64,000 bases of DNA from Mycolicibacterium rufum (lineage in GTDB: Bacteria > Actinomycetota > Actinomycetes > Mycobacteriales > Mycobacteriaceae), in assembly GCF_022374875.2 (NCBI RefSeq), contig NZ_CP092427.2, positions 1,550,001 through 1,614,000 on the forward strand. The letters run 5' to 3'. The notes beneath the pieces are model-generated. The model ran no database searches. It had not been told where the DNA came from and saw only the letters and a list, made by a program, of their open reading frames with translations. The position numbers and the translations under genes were made by a program. Positions within the stretch are counted from its first letter, which is position 1, and every line of letters starts with the position of its first letter. This document shows, one piece after another, positions 52,761-62,255 of this stretch.

Positions 52761-53646
52761 ACGCGGCGCGAGCGCGCCACAATTGCCGCTCGATGCGCAC
52801 CACCATCTGCTGCGCCGCGTAGCGAACGTCGTCGAAGACGATGGGCACGAGCGTCCAGTCGATGTCGGCCAGCGCGTTGAACCGGCGCCGATCCCTCGAC
52901 ATCGCTTCGGGTCCGGAGTGCCATGCCACCCCGTCGTACTCGGCGGCCACCCTGGCGTCAGGCCAGGCGAAATCGAGCCGACGCAGATCGCCGTTGCCGT
53001 CGATGATCTCGTACTGAAGTTCCGGCACCGGCAGGCCGCCGTCGAGCATGGCCAGCCGTGCCTCGCTCTCCATCGGCGACTCCGACCGGGGATCGGCGAC
53101 GGGCAACAGGTCACGGACCGCGACGATGCCGCGACGGCCCTTCTGCTCTACGGCGGCGCGCCACAACTCCGGACGGCTGCAGGTGCCGCTGCGTAACGCC
53201 GCGTCGAGGGTGGCCAACGCTCGCGGACGCCTCAGGCCGCGGGCAACCTCGATCGCCGTCCAGGCTGCAGACGTCGCCCGGCGTCCGTTGACGACGACGA
53301 GCGGCGCGCCGTCGCGGCGGTGCACCACCAGGCCGTCGGCGCTACGCAGCGCACAGCGCGGAGGATCGAGAACGTGAAGGACGTCCGGCTGCTCGGTGTC
53401 GAAGCCGAACATCGAGGCAGCGGTTGCCAGGCAGACGGCGACGGGCCGGCCGCATGACAGATCGAGCCCCTGGAGCCTGAGTTGGTCTGTGGGCTCGCCG
53501 AGACAGTAGATGCCCTGCCAGACACGTTCCAGCACACCGGTATTGACGGCCGCCTCGAAACGACGGCGAGTCAGGTACTGCAGGATCTGTGCGCTGGTGG
53601 CCACGCCACTTTGGGCGGCGAACAGTGCGAGGAACTGGTCATCCAT
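52759..53646 (-). CDS. AbiEi-like / DUF559 protein with intact nuclease core
   Basis: This 295-residue protein has an N-terminal AbiEi-type winged helix (SGVATSAQILQYLTRRRFEAAVNTGVLERVWQGIYCLGEP), a middle GLVVHRRDG and AWTAIEVARGL region, and a C-terminal Vsr/DUF559 fold. That fold carries an E in ESEARLAMLD, the acidic LDFAWPDARVAAEYDGVAWH and RRRFNALADIDW. This core is what the homologue at 735-1619 has lost. The gene is absent at this point in the M. tuberculosis order and is flanked by inverted palindromic elements. The ATG at 53644-53646 starts the AbiEi similarity. A role as an orphan defence or antitoxin-like protein is inference. Confidence 0.75.
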   Translation of the reverse strand: MDDQFLALFAAQSGVATSAQILQYLTRRRFEAAVNTGVLERVWQGIYCLGEPTDQLRLQGLDLSCGRPVAVCLATAASMFGFDTEQPDVLHVLDPPRCALRSADGLVVHRRDGAPLVVVNGRRATSAAWTAIEVARGLRRPRALATLDAALRSGTCSRPELWRAAVEQKGRRGIVAVRDLLPVADPRSESPMESEARLAMLDGGLPVPELQYEIIDGNGDLRRLDFAWPDARVAAEYDGVAWHSGPEAMSRDRRRFNALADIDWTLVPIVFDDVRYAAQQMVVRIERQLWRARAA

Positions 53647-53734
53647 GCGGTCATGCTGTGCGTGGATCGAGCACTCCAGCCAGAGCCGTGACGGCGATCT
53701 GGGGATGGACGCGCAGTTATGCACAACTCGCGGG

Positions 53735-53806
53735 GCGCGAGCGCGCGCGAAATGCCAGCTCAAGCGGCGCGGCGATGTACAAACACGCGCGCTCGCGGGA
53801 CGGACG
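53735..53806. repeat. Post-stop palindromic repeat, copy C (inverted relative to B)
   Basis: Read on the minus strand, it begins CGTCCGTCCCGCGAGCGCG right after the amiA1 stop codon (TGA complement at 53807-53809) and ends in CGCGCGCTCGCGC. Compared with copy B, the first 30 bases differ at one position and the final 20 at about one. Confidence 0.8.
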
Positions 53807-54973
53807 TCAGGCGCTGTTGGCGATGATGTTGACGAGCAGACGCACCCCGACGCCGAGGGCCCGCTCGTCGAGGTCGAACGTCGGCTGGTGCAGATCCAGC
53901 TGCGGGCCCTGCCCGCTCCACACCCCGAGCCGCGCCATCGCGCCGGGCACCTCCTCCAGATACCAGGAGAAGTCCTCGCCGCCGCCGGACTGCCGCGTGT
54001 CGGCGAGCACGTCGGGTCCGATGGCCTCGATGGCGTGGGTGAGGATGCGCGTGGACACCTCTTCGTTGACCACCGGCGGCACGCCGCGTCGGTAGTTCAC
54101 CACGTGCTCGATGCCCAGCGGCGCGAGCAATGACGAAATCGTCTCGGTGACAATGTCTTCCATCGTCACCCAGGTCTCGCGGCTGGCCGTGCGGATGGTC
54201 CCGGCCAGCGTGCCGGTCTGCGGGATCGCGTTCGCGGCCACCCCGGCGTTCACCGCCCCCCACACCATCACCGTGCTGTTGCGCGGATCGATGCGCCGCG
54301 ACAGCACCCCGGGCAGACCGGTGATCAGCGTCCCGATCCCGTAGACCAGATCGCCGGTCAGGTGCGGGCGCGACGTGTGCCCGCCCGGCGAGTGCAGCAC
54401 CACCTCGAGCTGGTCGGCCGCCGAGGTGATGGGGCCGGGCTTGACCGCGACGCGGCCCACCTCGAGATGCGGATCGCAGTGCAGCGCATAGATCCGCGAC
54501 ACCCCGGTCAGCGCCCCGGCCGAGATCGCGTCGATCGCCCCACCCGGCATCAGCTCCTCGGCGGCCTGGAAGATCAGCCGCACCCCGACCGGCAGCTCCG
54601 GCACCGACGCCAGCGCCAGGGCGGCGCCCAGCAGCACCACGGTGTGCGCATCGTGACCGCAGGCGTGCGCGACGCCCGGCACCAGCGACGCGTAGGGCGC
54701 CTCCGTCCGCTCGGCCATCGGCAGCGCGTCCATGTCGGCGCGCAACGCCACCCTGGGCCCGTCCTCCGGGCCGAAATCGCAGGTCAGCCCCGTCCCGCCG
54801 GGCAGCACCTTCGGGTTGAGCCCGGCGTCGGCCAGCACCGAGGCGACGAACTGCGTCGTCGCGAACTCCTGGCGACCCAGCTCGGGGTGCATGTGCAGAT
54901 GCCTGCGCCACGCGACGAGGTCCTCGGAGCGGGCCGACAGGAAACGCGCCGCGGCGTGCGCCAACACGCTCAC
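53807..54973 (-). CDS. amiA1: M20 family amidohydrolase AmiA1
   Basis: This 388-residue zinc-dependent amidohydrolase/peptidase of the M20D (hippurase, IAA-amino acid hydrolase) group has the ligand stretches LHMHPELGRQEF, ADMDALPM and AHACGHDAHTVVLLGAA, then FQAAEELMPGGA with the catalytic Glu, and GGEDFSWYLEEVPGAM. The dimerisation lid domain lies in the middle (SAADQLEVVLHSPGGHTSRPH). It probably removes N-acyl groups from amino acids or peptides. The GTG overlaps the amiB1 stop (GTGA). It is the Rv3305c counterpart. Confidence 0.9.
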   Translation of the reverse strand: MSVLAHAAARFLSARSEDLVAWRRHLHMHPELGRQEFATTQFVASVLADAGLNPKVLPGGTGLTCDFGPEDGPRVALRADMDALPMAERTEAPYASLVPGVAHACGHDAHTVVLLGAALALASVPELPVGVRLIFQAAEELMPGGAIDAISAGALTGVSRIYALHCDPHLEVGRVAVKPGPITSAADQLEVVLHSPGGHTSRPHLTGDLVYGIGTLITGLPGVLSRRIDPRNSTVMVWGAVNAGVAANAIPQTGTLAGTIRTASRETWVTMEDIVTETISSLLAPLGIEHVVNYRRGVPPVVNEEVSTRILTHAIEAIGPDVLADTRQSGGGEDFSWYLEEVPGAMARLGVWSGQGPQLDLHQPTFDLDERALGVGVRLLVNIIANSA

Positions 54974-56151
54974 GAGGCCCGCCTCTGCGCCAGCTCGAGC
55001 ACGCGATCGCGCTGGGTGGCGTCACCGGCGAGCGCCACCACGGTGCGCGCCAGCATGATCGCCCCCTCGATCACCGCGGTGTCGGCACTCTCGCCCGCCG
55101 CGGCGGCCGCGAACTCCGGCTGGTGGATCGACGCGCCGCCGGCGTCGATGCCGACGATCGGGTGGATCCCCGGCATCACCTGCGTGACATTGCCCATGTC
55201 CGTGCTGCCCAACGGCACTGAAGCCTCGACCTCCTCGGGAACCGGGGTGCGGCCGAACCGCACCATCTCCGCGCGCACCGTCGCCGACAGCCACGGATCG
55301 GGAACCAACTCGTCGTACGCCGGCGCGGTCTCGGAGACCGTGTGCTCGCAGCCGGTGGCCACCGCGCCCGCCGCGAAGCAGCCGGCCATCCGGGACTCCA
55401 ACGCGCGCAACGACTCCGAGTTGGTCGCCCGCATCGTGTAGCGCATCTCCGCCGCTGCCGGGATGACGTTGGACGCCTGACCGCCGTCGGTGACGATGCC
55501 GTGGCACATCTGCCCCGGAGCGAGCTGCTGACGCAGCAGACCGATCGCGACCTGCGCGACGGTGACCGCGTCCGCGGCGTTGATGCCGAGGTACGGCGCG
55601 ACCGCGGCGTGTGATTCACGGCCGGTGTAGCGGATCGTCGCCTCCGACAGCGCCAGCGAACGGGCGGCGGCGATGTCGATCGGTCCGGGATGCAGCATCA
55701 CCGTCGCGGCGATGTCGTCGAACACCCCGGCGTCGAGCATCAGGGCCTTCCCTCCCCCGGCCTCCTCGGCCGGCGTGCCGAGCAGCACCACCGTCAACCC
55801 GAGATCGTCGGCCACCTCGGCCAAGGCCAGCGCGGTGCCGACGGCCGACGCGGCGATGATGTTGTGTCCGCAGGCGTGCCCGATCCCGGGCAGTGCGTCG
55901 TATTCGGCACAGATCCCGACGACCAGCGGACCGCTGCCGAACTCGGCGCGGAACGCGGTGTCCAGACCGCCGGCGCCGGGAGTCACCTCGAAGCCCCGCT
56001 CGGCGACCAGGGTCTGGGTCTTGGCGCAGCTGCGGTGTTCGGCGAACGCCAGCTCGGGTTCGCCGTGCAGCGAATGCGACAGCTCGAGCAGGTCACCGCT
56101 GCGCCGGCGGATCACGTCATCGACGCAGGTCGGCTCGGCAGCAGTGGGCAT
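54970..56151 (-). CDS. amiB1: M20 family amidohydrolase AmiB1
   Basis: This 393-residue protein is a paralogue of AmiA1 in the same M20D/ACY1L2-like family: [79 protein letters not shown] and [16 protein letters not shown]. These supply the metal-binding and catalytic residues. It probably works on a related N-acyl or aminobenzoyl-type amide; the substrate is not established. It is the first gene of the amiB1-amiA1 pair and is divergent from the nucleoside phosphorylase, with 41 bases between. Confidence 0.9.
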   Translation of the reverse strand: MPTAAEPTCVDDVIRRRSGDLLELSHSLHGEPELAFAEHRSCAKTQTLVAERGFEVTPGAGGLDTAFRAEFGSGPLVVGICAEYDALPGIGHACGHNIIAASAVGTALALAEVADDLGLTVVLLGTPAEEAGGGKALMLDAGVFDDIAATVMLHPGPIDIAAARSLALSEATIRYTGRESHAAVAPYLGINAADAVTVAQVAIGLLRQQLAPGQMCHGIVTDGGQASNVIPAAAEMRYTMRATNSESLRALESRMAGCFAAGAVATGCEHTVSETAPAYDELVPDPWLSATVRAEMVRFGRTPVPEEVEASVPLGSTDMGNVTQVMPGIHPIVGIDAGGASIHQPEFAAAAAGESADTAVIEGAIMLARTVVALAGDATQRDRVLELAQRRAS

Positions 56152-56192
56152 GCAGGTCAGTATCTCACTGCCGGCGAACTAAGCTCCCGGGC

Positions 56193-56984
56193 GTGACCCC
56201 GGACGACGAAGCCCAGCAGGCGGCCCGCGCCCTGGCCGAGCGCACCGGCGTCGAACGCCACGACGTCGCCGTCGTCCTCGGATCCGGGTGGGCGCCCGCC
56301 GCCGAGCGACTCGGCGACGCCACCGCCGTCGTTCCGATGGCCGAACTGCCCGGCTTCACCCCGCCCAGCGCGCTGGGCCACGGCGGTCAGGTGCTGTCGT
56401 TGCGGATCGGCCCGCACCGGGTTCTGGTGCTGCTGGGCCGGATTCACGCTTACGAGGGCCACGATCTGCGCCACGTCGTGCATCCAGTGCGCACGGCGTG
56501 CGCGGCGGGCGTGCACACCGTGGTGCTGACCAACGCCGCCGGCGGCCTGCGCCCGGAGTTCGGCGTGGGCCAGCCGGTGCTGATCAGCGACCACCTCAAC
56601 CTCACGGCGCGCTCCCCGCTGGTCGGCGCGCAGTTCGTCGATCTCGTCGACGCGTACGCGCCGCGGCTGCGGACGCTGGCGCGCGAGATCGATCCCACGC
56701 TGGCGGAGGGGGTCTACGCCGGCCTGCCCGGACCGCACTACGAGACACCCGCCGAGATCCGGATGTTGCGCACGCTGGGCGCCGACCTGGTCGGGATGTC
56801 GACGGTGCACGAGACGATTGCCGCGCGGGCTGCGGGCGCGGCGGTGCTGGGGGTGTCGTTGGTGACGAACCTGGCCGCCGGGATGACCGGGCAGCCGCTG
56901 AGCCACGCCGAGGTGCTCGAGGCCGGCCGTCAGTCGGCCACGCGGATGGGTTCCCTGCTGTCGGCGGTGATCTCCCGGCTCTGA
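56193..56984 (+). CDS. deoD: Purine nucleoside phosphorylase
   Basis: This 263-residue trimeric-type purine nucleoside phosphorylase has VVLGSGW and [19 protein letters not shown], then [19 protein letters not shown] (phosphate and sugar site), [56 protein letters not shown] and [11 protein letters not shown] with the base-binding Asn. It cleaves inosine and guanosine for salvage and is the Rv3307 (deoD, also called punA) counterpart. The GTG start is at 56193. The last 55 bases overlap the convergent AbrB gene. Confidence 0.94.
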   Translation: MTPDDEAQQAARALAERTGVERHDVAVVLGSGWAPAAERLGDATAVVPMAELPGFTPPSALGHGGQVLSLRIGPHRVLVLLGRIHAYEGHDLRHVVHPVRTACAAGVHTVVLTNAAGGLRPEFGVGQPVLISDHLNLTARSPLVGAQFVDLVDAYAPRLRTLAREIDPTLAEGVYAGLPGPHYETPAEIRMLRTLGADLVGMSTVHETIAARAAGAAVLGVSLVTNLAAGMTGQPLSHAEVLEAGRQSATRMGSLLSAVISRL

Positions 56985-58048
56985 TCCCCGCCGATCCGTC
57001 GGCCGGCCCACACCACGACGCGGGCCAGCAGCGGCGCGGCGAACAGCATCATCAGGATCCGCACCACCTGCGCGGCGATCACGAACGTCACGTTGGACCC
57101 GGTCTCGACCGCGGTGGCCAGCACCGCGTACACGCCGCCGGGGCTGGTCGCGAGGTACCCCTCGAGCGGGGTCAGGCCGGCGACGCGGGCCAGCAGCACG
57201 CCCAGGCCCGCGGTGGCCACCCCGATCGCGATGATCAGCATGATCGCGGCGGGCAGCAGCCGGCCCACCGCACGCAGCGATGCGCGGGTGAACGCCAGGC
57301 CCGCCTGCCAGCCGATGAGCACGTAACCGGCCTGCACGAGCAGGATCGGCACCGACAGACCGAACGAGAACCCGCTGACCTCCAGCGCGACGGTGAGCGC
57401 CAGGGGGCCGAGCAGTCCGGCGCCGGGCAGCCGGATCAGCCGCCCGACGGTGGCGCCGACGAGCACCAGCACGACCAGCATCCCTACGCTCAGGTACCAG
57501 GGCGCCTGGCCGGTCGACGTCACGGTGCCACCCCCTCCGCGGGACGTGTCGGCGTGGTAGATCAGCGTGACCACGACCGGCATCGACGCGGTGACCAGGC
57601 CGACCCGCAGGTACTGCACGACGGCGACGACGCGGTCGTCCCCGCCGAGTTCGCGGGCGATCGCGACGAGCCCGGACGCGCCGCCGGCGACCAGCGCCAG
57701 CGAGCCGGTGAGCGGGGTGACGTCGCGATGCAGGCCGAGCAGCGCGCCGGCGACGACGCTGAGCAGCAGCGTGCCGACCGCGACGCCGAGGACGACAGGC
57801 CAGTCGGCGCCGAGGGTGCCGAGCGAATCCTGCTGCACCATCGTGCCGATGTAGACGCCGAGGACGCCCTGGGCGGCCACGCCCAGCCTTCGGGGCACGC
57901 CGGCGGGCCCCGCCGAGGCCAGCGCGAACCCGATGCCGACGACGAGCGCCGCGAACAGCGCCGCCGACGGCACCCCGACCAGGGTGAGCGGGGCGGTCAC
58001 CGCCGCGGTCGCCGCGAGCAGGGCCGTCCACCTGAGTAACCGCTTCAT
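56930..58048 (-). CDS. AbrB family transporter
   Basis: This protein of about 372 residues has ten to twelve hydrophobic helices in two similar halves: [20 protein letters not shown] with [22 protein letters not shown] in the first, and [38 protein letters not shown] in the second. That repeated G-G-x-x-(A/G)-x-x-A-x-A-x-E-x-G-x-(N/D) pattern marks the AbrB/DUF3429-type family (Pfam AbrB membrane, not the DNA-binding AbrB). The substrate is unknown. It is divergent from a MarR gene, and two matching dyads lie in the shared promoter. The second of two consecutive ATGs is taken as the start. Confidence 0.85.
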   Translation of the reverse strand: MKRLLRWTALLAATAAVTAPLTLVGVPSAALFAALVVGIGFALASAGPAGVPRRLGVAAQGVLGVYIGTMVQQDSLGTLGADWPVVLGVAVGTLLLSVVAGALLGLHRDVTPLTGSLALVAGGASGLVAIARELGGDDRVVAVVQYLRVGLVTASMPVVVTLIYHADTSRGGGGTVTSTGQAPWYLSVGMLVVLVLVGATVGRLIRLPGAGLLGPLALTVALEVSGFSFGLSVPILLVQAGYVLIGWQAGLAFTRASLRAVGRLLPAAIMLIIAIGVATAGLGVLLARVAGLTPLEGYLATSPGGVYAVLATAVETGSNVTFVIAAQVVRILMMLFAAPLLARVVVWAGRRIGGDQSREITADSREPIRVAD

Positions 58049-58059
58049 CATCGTGATCC

Positions 58060-58137
58060 CAAGTATGCTCTTGCTAAATCACGATCACAACCGGGGTTTC
58101 ACCACTGACAACGGCGCACATCGCAAGGTATAACTTG
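58060..58137. promoter_or_regulatory. Divergent promoter with two MarR-type dyads (CAAG-N6-CTTG)
   Basis: CAAGTATGCTCTTG (58060-58073) lies 12 bases from the transporter start, and CAAGGTATAACTTG (58124-58137) lies three bases before the MarR ATG. Both are 14-bp CAAG-N6-CTTG dyads. One site next to each start fits repression of both genes by the MarR protein. Confidence 0.6.
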
Positions 58138-58140
58138 GTA

Positions 58141-58584
58141 ATGGGAATCGAGGCCTCGGCGGCGACCGAATTGCGCGAGTCGATGATGGCGGTCACCCGG
58201 CAGCTGCGCAGACACCGGCCGGACAACGGCCTCACGCTCAGCCAGATGCAGCTGCTCGGGGAGATCAGCCGCGCAGGCGTCACCACGCCCGCCGAGCTGG
58301 GGGTGCGCCTGCACGTCAAGGTGCAGTCGCTGACCGACTCGCTGAACGGGCTCGAGGCGCGCGGCCTGCTCGCCCGCCGACCCGACGAGAACGACCGGCG
58401 CCGCCAGCTCGTCGAGATCACCGAGGACGGCACCACCCTGCTGGAGGCCGACCGCGCCGAACGGGACGCCTGGCTGCACACCACCATGCGCGAACGGCTG
58501 TCCCCCCTCGAGTTCGATCTGCTGATGCTCGTTGCGCCCATCCTGCGCAAGCTCGCCGACGCCGATGCGGGCACACTGACGTAA
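58141..58584 (+). CDS. MarR family regulator
   Basis: This 147-residue protein has a dimerisation helix (ATELRESMMAVTRQLRRHRP) and a winged helix-turn-helix with LTLSQMQLLGEISRAGVTTPAELGVRLHVKVQSLTDSLNGLEARGLLARRPDENDRRRQLVEITEDG, the standard MarR core with the D-x-R-R wing. Its divergent partner is the AbrB transporter, so it probably senses that transporter's substrate. The ATG at 58141 is used; a TTG two codons upstream is less likely. The stop is immediately followed by the pmmB GTG, so both may be co-transcribed. Confidence 0.9.
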   Translation: MGIEASAATELRESMMAVTRQLRRHRPDNGLTLSQMQLLGEISRAGVTTPAELGVRLHVKVQSLTDSLNGLEARGLLARRPDENDRRRQLVEITEDGTTLLEADRAERDAWLHTTMRERLSPLEFDLLMLVAPILRKLADADAGTLT

Positions 58585-60186
58585 GTGACGTCCGACCTCC
58601 ACGCGGCGGTCCGGGAGTGGCTGGCTCACGACCCGGACCCCGGCGCGGCCGCCGAACTCGCCGGCTGCGCCGACAGCGAACTCGCCGAGCGCTTCGCCGC
58701 GCCGCTGACCTTCGGCACCGCCGGGCTGCGCGGGCCACTGCGCGCCGGCCCCAACGGCATGAACCTCGCGGTGGTGCTGCGCACTACGTGGGCGGTGGCG
58801 ACGGTGCTGCGCCGGCGCGGGCTCGACGCAGACCACGTCGTCGTCGGGTACGACGCGCGGCACCGGTCCGCCGAGTTCGGCCGGGCTTGCGCCGAAGTGT
58901 TTGCCGCACAGGGCTTCCCGGTGATCCTGATGTTCGCCCCCGTCCCCACCCCCGCGGTGGCCTTCACGGTGCGCCGCACCGGCGCGGCGGCCGGTGTGCA
59001 GATCACCGCGTCACACAATCCCGCGTCCGACAACGGCTACAAGGTGTACTTCCCGGGCGGTCTGCAGATCATCCCGCCCGTCGACGCCGAGATCGAGGCA
59101 GCCATCGCGACGGCACCGCCCGCCGACCAGATCCCCCGCTCCCCCGTCGCGGTGTCCGGTGCCGATCAGGTGCACGCCTACGTCGAACGCGCGGCCGGCG
59201 TCCGACGCGCCACGGGATCGGTCCGCGTCGCGCTGACCGCGATGCACGGTGTCGGCGGCGAGTACGCCCTCGACGCACTCGCCCTCGCCGGCATCGACGA
59301 TGTGCACGTGGTGGCGGCTCAGTTCGCCCCCGACCCCGACTTCCCCACCGTCGCCTTCCCGAACCCCGAGGAGCCCGGCGCCACCGACGCGCTGCTGACG
59401 CTGGCCGCCGAGGTCGACGCCGACATCGCCATCGCGCTGGACCCCGACGCCGACCGGTGCGCCGTGGGTGTGCCGACCGCGCAGGGCTGGCGGATGCTCT
59501 CCGGTGACGAAACCGGTTGGCTGCTGGGCGATTACCTCTTGTCCACGGGCGAGGCGGCGACATCGGTGGTGGCGAGCACGGTGGTCTCGTCCCGGATGCT
59601 CGCGAGCATCGCCGCGGCCCACGGCGCCCGACATGTGGAGACGCTCACCGGGTTCAAGTGGCTGGCACGCGCCGACCAGGGCCTCGACGCGACGCTGGTG
59701 TACGCCTACGAGGAGGCGATCGGGCACTGCGTGGATCCGGAGGCGGTGCGCGACAAGGACGGCATCAGCGCCGCGGTGCTGGCCTGCGACCTGGTGGCCG
59801 CGCTGCGCGCCGACGGGCGCTCGGTGCCCGACGCCCTCGACGGCCTGGCCCGCCGCCACGGCGTGCACACCACCACCGCCGTCACCCGACGCCTCGAATC
59901 CCCCTCGGCCGCAGCAGAAGTCATGACACGGCTGCGCGCCGAGCCACCCGCCCGGCTGGCCGGCTTCTCGGTCGACGTCACCGATCTTCAGCCGCGCACC
60001 GACGCGCTGGTGTTCTCCGGCGGCGACGACACCGCGTCGGTGCGGGTGGTGGTGCGCCCGTCGGGCACCGAGCCGAAACTCAAGTGTTACCTCGAGGTCC
60101 GGTGCGCGGACGAGCTCACGGAGGCACGGGAGCGGGCCGCACTCGTGCAGAGCACGCTCGTCGACGACGTGCGGGCACTGCTCTAG
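58585..60186 (+). CDS. pmmB: Phosphomannomutase/phosphoglucomutase-family enzyme PmmB
   Basis: This 533-residue alpha-D-phosphohexomutase has [20 protein letters not shown] and the phosphoserine loop [18 protein letters not shown]. The Mg-binding loop is [13 protein letters not shown], the sugar-binding loop is [13 protein letters not shown] and the phosphate-binding loop is [17 protein letters not shown]. It matches M. tuberculosis PmmB (Rv3308). The family includes phosphopentomutases, which would fit the neighbouring nucleoside salvage genes. The GTG start directly follows the MarR stop. The final TAG overlaps the upp TAG in CTAG (60183-60186). Confidence 0.92.
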   Translation: MTSDLHAAVREWLAHDPDPGAAAELAGCADSELAERFAAPLTFGTAGLRGPLRAGPNGMNLAVVLRTTWAVATVLRRRGLDADHVVVGYDARHRSAEFGRACAEVFAAQGFPVILMFAPVPTPAVAFTVRRTGAAAGVQITASHNPASDNGYKVYFPGGLQIIPPVDAEIEAAIATAPPADQIPRSPVAVSGADQVHAYVERAAGVRRATGSVRVALTAMHGVGGEYALDALALAGIDDVHVVAAQFAPDPDFPTVAFPNPEEPGATDALLTLAAEVDADIAIALDPDADRCAVGVPTAQGWRMLSGDETGWLLGDYLLSTGEAATSVVASTVVSSRMLASIAAAHGARHVETLTGFKWLARADQGLDATLVYAYEEAIGHCVDPEAVRDKDGISAAVLACDLVAALRADGRSVPDALDGLARRHGVHTTTAVTRRLESPSAAAEVMTRLRAEPPARLAGFSVDVTDLQPRTDALVFSGGDDTASVRVVVRPSGTEPKLKCYLEVRCADELTEARERAALVQSTLVDDVRALL

Positions 60187-60806
60187 CGGGGGCCGAACTG
60201 GCGGTCGCCCGCATCACCGAGACCCGGGACGATGTAGGCGATGTCGTTGAGCCCGGAGTCGATGCTCGCGGTGATCAGCTTCAGCTCGGGTGCCGCTTTC
60301 TCCAGTGCGGCAATGCCTTCCGGGGCGCAGACGACGCAGATGGCGGTGACGTCGACGGCGTCGCGGGCGAACAGCAGCTCCAGCGTGTGCACCATCGACC
60401 CCCCGGTGGCGAGCATCGGGTCGAGCACGATCACCGGCCGTGTGCTCAGGTCGTCGGGCAGCGATTCCAGATACGGGGTGGGCTGATGGGTCTCCTCGTT
60501 GCGGGCCACGCCGACGAACCCGACCTGCGCCTCGGGGATCAGGGCGTGCGCCTGGTCCACCATCCCCAGCCCGGCGCGCAGCACCGGGACCAGCAACGGC
60601 GGATTGGCCAGCCGCGTGCCCGCCGTCTCCGCCAGCGGGGTGCGCACCGGCACCGTCTCGACGCGCGAATCCCGGGTGGCCTCGTAGACGAGCATCAACG
60701 TCAGGTCGCGCAGCGCTGCGCGGAACCCGGCGTTGTCCGTCCGCTCGTCACGCAGGGTGGTCAGCCGCGCCGCGGCCAGCGGGTGGTCGACAACGCGCAC
60801 ATCCAT
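60183..60806 (-). CDS. upp: Uracil phosphoribosyltransferase
   Basis: This 207-residue PRTase joins uracil and PRPP to give UMP. It has the PRPP loop [55 protein letters not shown], and the C-terminal uracil-binding [14 protein letters not shown]. Length and sequence are normal for the family. It is the Rv3309c counterpart and a salvage partner of the nearby phosphorylase. Confidence 0.96.
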   Translation of the reverse strand: MDVRVVDHPLAAARLTTLRDERTDNAGFRAALRDLTLMLVYEATRDSRVETVPVRTPLAETAGTRLANPPLLVPVLRAGLGMVDQAHALIPEAQVGFVGVARNEETHQPTPYLESLPDDLSTRPVIVLDPMLATGGSMVHTLELLFARDAVDVTAICVVCAPEGIAALEKAAPELKLITASIDSGLNDIAYIVPGLGDAGDRQFGPR

Positions 60807-60858
60807 GGATGCCGACCTTAGTGGGAACCGAGCGCGGTTTCGCGGCGTCTAACCCTCT

Positions 60859-61158
60859 ATGTTCGCCCGTCTGTCCGTCGACACCGACGCTGTGCGCGGC
60901 TATGGCCGCACCTCGAGCAGCCACGCCGCCACCCTGCACGACGCCGCCTCCCGGCTGACCGACGCGGCGGGAGGCGCGGACGCGTTCGGACCGGTCGGCA
61001 CGCGGTTTCTGGCCGCCCTCGGCCGGGCGGCCGGCGACGACGCCGCGACCGTCACCACCCTGGGCGGCACACTCGCCGCGGCCCGCGACGCCGCGCTGTG
61101 GTCGGCGCACACCTATGACGGCGCCGACGCGCGGGCGGCCTCCCGGATCGCCCTCTGA
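60859..61158 (+). CDS. EspC/WXG-like small helical protein (type VII secretion-associated family)
   Basis: This 99-residue protein of two predicted amphipathic helices begins FARLSVDTDAVRGYGRTSSSHAATLHDAASRL. It matches the style of the mycobacterial DUF2580/EspC family, whose members are partners or substrates of ESX secretion. There is no canonical W-x-G turn (FGPVGTRFLAAL occupies that place). Its stop overlaps the ATG of the NlpC/P60 gene by one base, so the two products probably act together. Confidence 0.65.
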   Translation: MFARLSVDTDAVRGYGRTSSSHAATLHDAASRLTDAAGGADAFGPVGTRFLAALGRAAGDDAATVTTLGGTLAAARDAALWSAHTYDGADARAASRIAL

Positions 61159-62249
61159 TGCCCAGCGCGCTGGTCAGCACACTCGCCGCGCCGATCCGCC
61201 GCGTGCAGGCGCTGGTGGGGCCCGGCTGGGCCCCCGATCCCGCCGGCGATCCGGCCGCGGTGCTGACCGGCGTCCGCGACACCCTGACCGACGTCGCCGA
61301 TGCGGCCGGACAGGCCTGGCGTGAGGCCGAGGCAGGCTGGTCGGGCACCGGTGCGGACGCCGCCGCCGAATTCGCGGCGACGACGTCCGCGGCGATCGAC
61401 GCGGCCGCCGAGCGGGCCGGGGCGCTGGGCTCGGTGGCCCGCGAGGCCGCCGGGGCGGTCGCCGCGGCGCACCGCCGTCTGCAGGACATCGTCGACGAGT
61501 TCGAGGCCCGGGCGTCGGCGCTCGAGCCGCGCCTCGATCAGCCCGGCGTGGCCAAGGAGCTGCTGACCGCGGCGCGGGACGCACTCGGCCGGGCGATCGC
61601 CGTCGTCGAGGAGTTGCTCGCCGAGCTGGATCGGCATGCCGCTGCCGTGGCCGGGCGGCCCGCACCGGCCGCGGTGGCCCCGGCGGGGTGGTCAGGCGGT
61701 GGCGGGGGCCCTGCGAGCTCAGGCGGCGGCGGGGGCATTCCCGGTGGCGGCGGCGGGTTCGGCTCTGCGCCCGGCGGTGGGCTCGGCGCCGATCCGGTGG
61801 CGTTCACGTCAGCGGAGACGCCGATGGACACCCCCGAGGCCGCCGAGTTCGGCGAGGGGGTGGCGGTCCGCCTGCCCGATGGCACCGTGGTGATGGCGCC
61901 CAACGCGATGGCCGCCAGCGCGGTGCGGCACGCCCTGACCCAGCTCGGCGTGCCCTATCAGTGGGGCGGCACCACCCCGGGTCAGGGGCTGGACTGCAGC
62001 GGCCTGACGCAGTGGGCCTACCGCGAGGCGGGGCTGAACCTGCCGCGACTTGCCCAGGAGCAGGACATCGGCGCCGCGATCGCGCCCGGGTCGCTGCTGC
62101 CCGGCGACCTCGCGGTGTGGGACGGCCACGTGGCGATGATCGTCGGTGACGGCACGATGATCGAGGCCGGTGACCCCGTCAAACTCTCGCCGATCCGGAC
62201 GTCGAACGCCGGTCAGGGGTTCCAGGGGTTCTGGCGTCCGACGGCGTAG
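61158..62249 (+). CDS. NlpC/P60 peptidoglycan hydrolase with helical WXG-like N-terminus
   Basis: This 363-residue protein has residues 1-170 as Ala-rich helices with GPGWAPDPAGD and EAEAGWSGTGADAAAEFAAT (a W-S-G turn like WXG100 proteins). A Gly-rich linker follows (about 175-220), then an NlpC/P60 domain (about 245-360). The catalytic Cys is in GQGLDCSGLTQWAYREAG and the His in WDGHVAMIVGDG, preceded by GVPYQWGG. No Sec signal peptide is visible, so export with the EspC-like neighbour through a type VII system is a reasonable inference. It should cleave D-Glu-mDAP bonds. Confidence 0.85.
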   Translation: MPSALVSTLAAPIRRVQALVGPGWAPDPAGDPAAVLTGVRDTLTDVADAAGQAWREAEAGWSGTGADAAAEFAATTSAAIDAAAERAGALGSVAREAAGAVAAAHRRLQDIVDEFEARASALEPRLDQPGVAKELLTAARDALGRAIAVVEELLAELDRHAAAVAGRPAPAAVAPAGWSGGGGGPASSGGGGGIPGGGGGFGSAPGGGLGADPVAFTSAETPMDTPEAAEFGEGVAVRLPDGTVVMAPNAMAASAVRHALTQLGVPYQWGGTTPGQGLDCSGLTQWAYREAGLNLPRLAQEQDIGAAIAPGSLLPGDLAVWDGHVAMIVGDGTMIEAGDPVKLSPIRTSNAGQGFQGFWRPTA

Positions 62250-62255
62250 ATGGCG

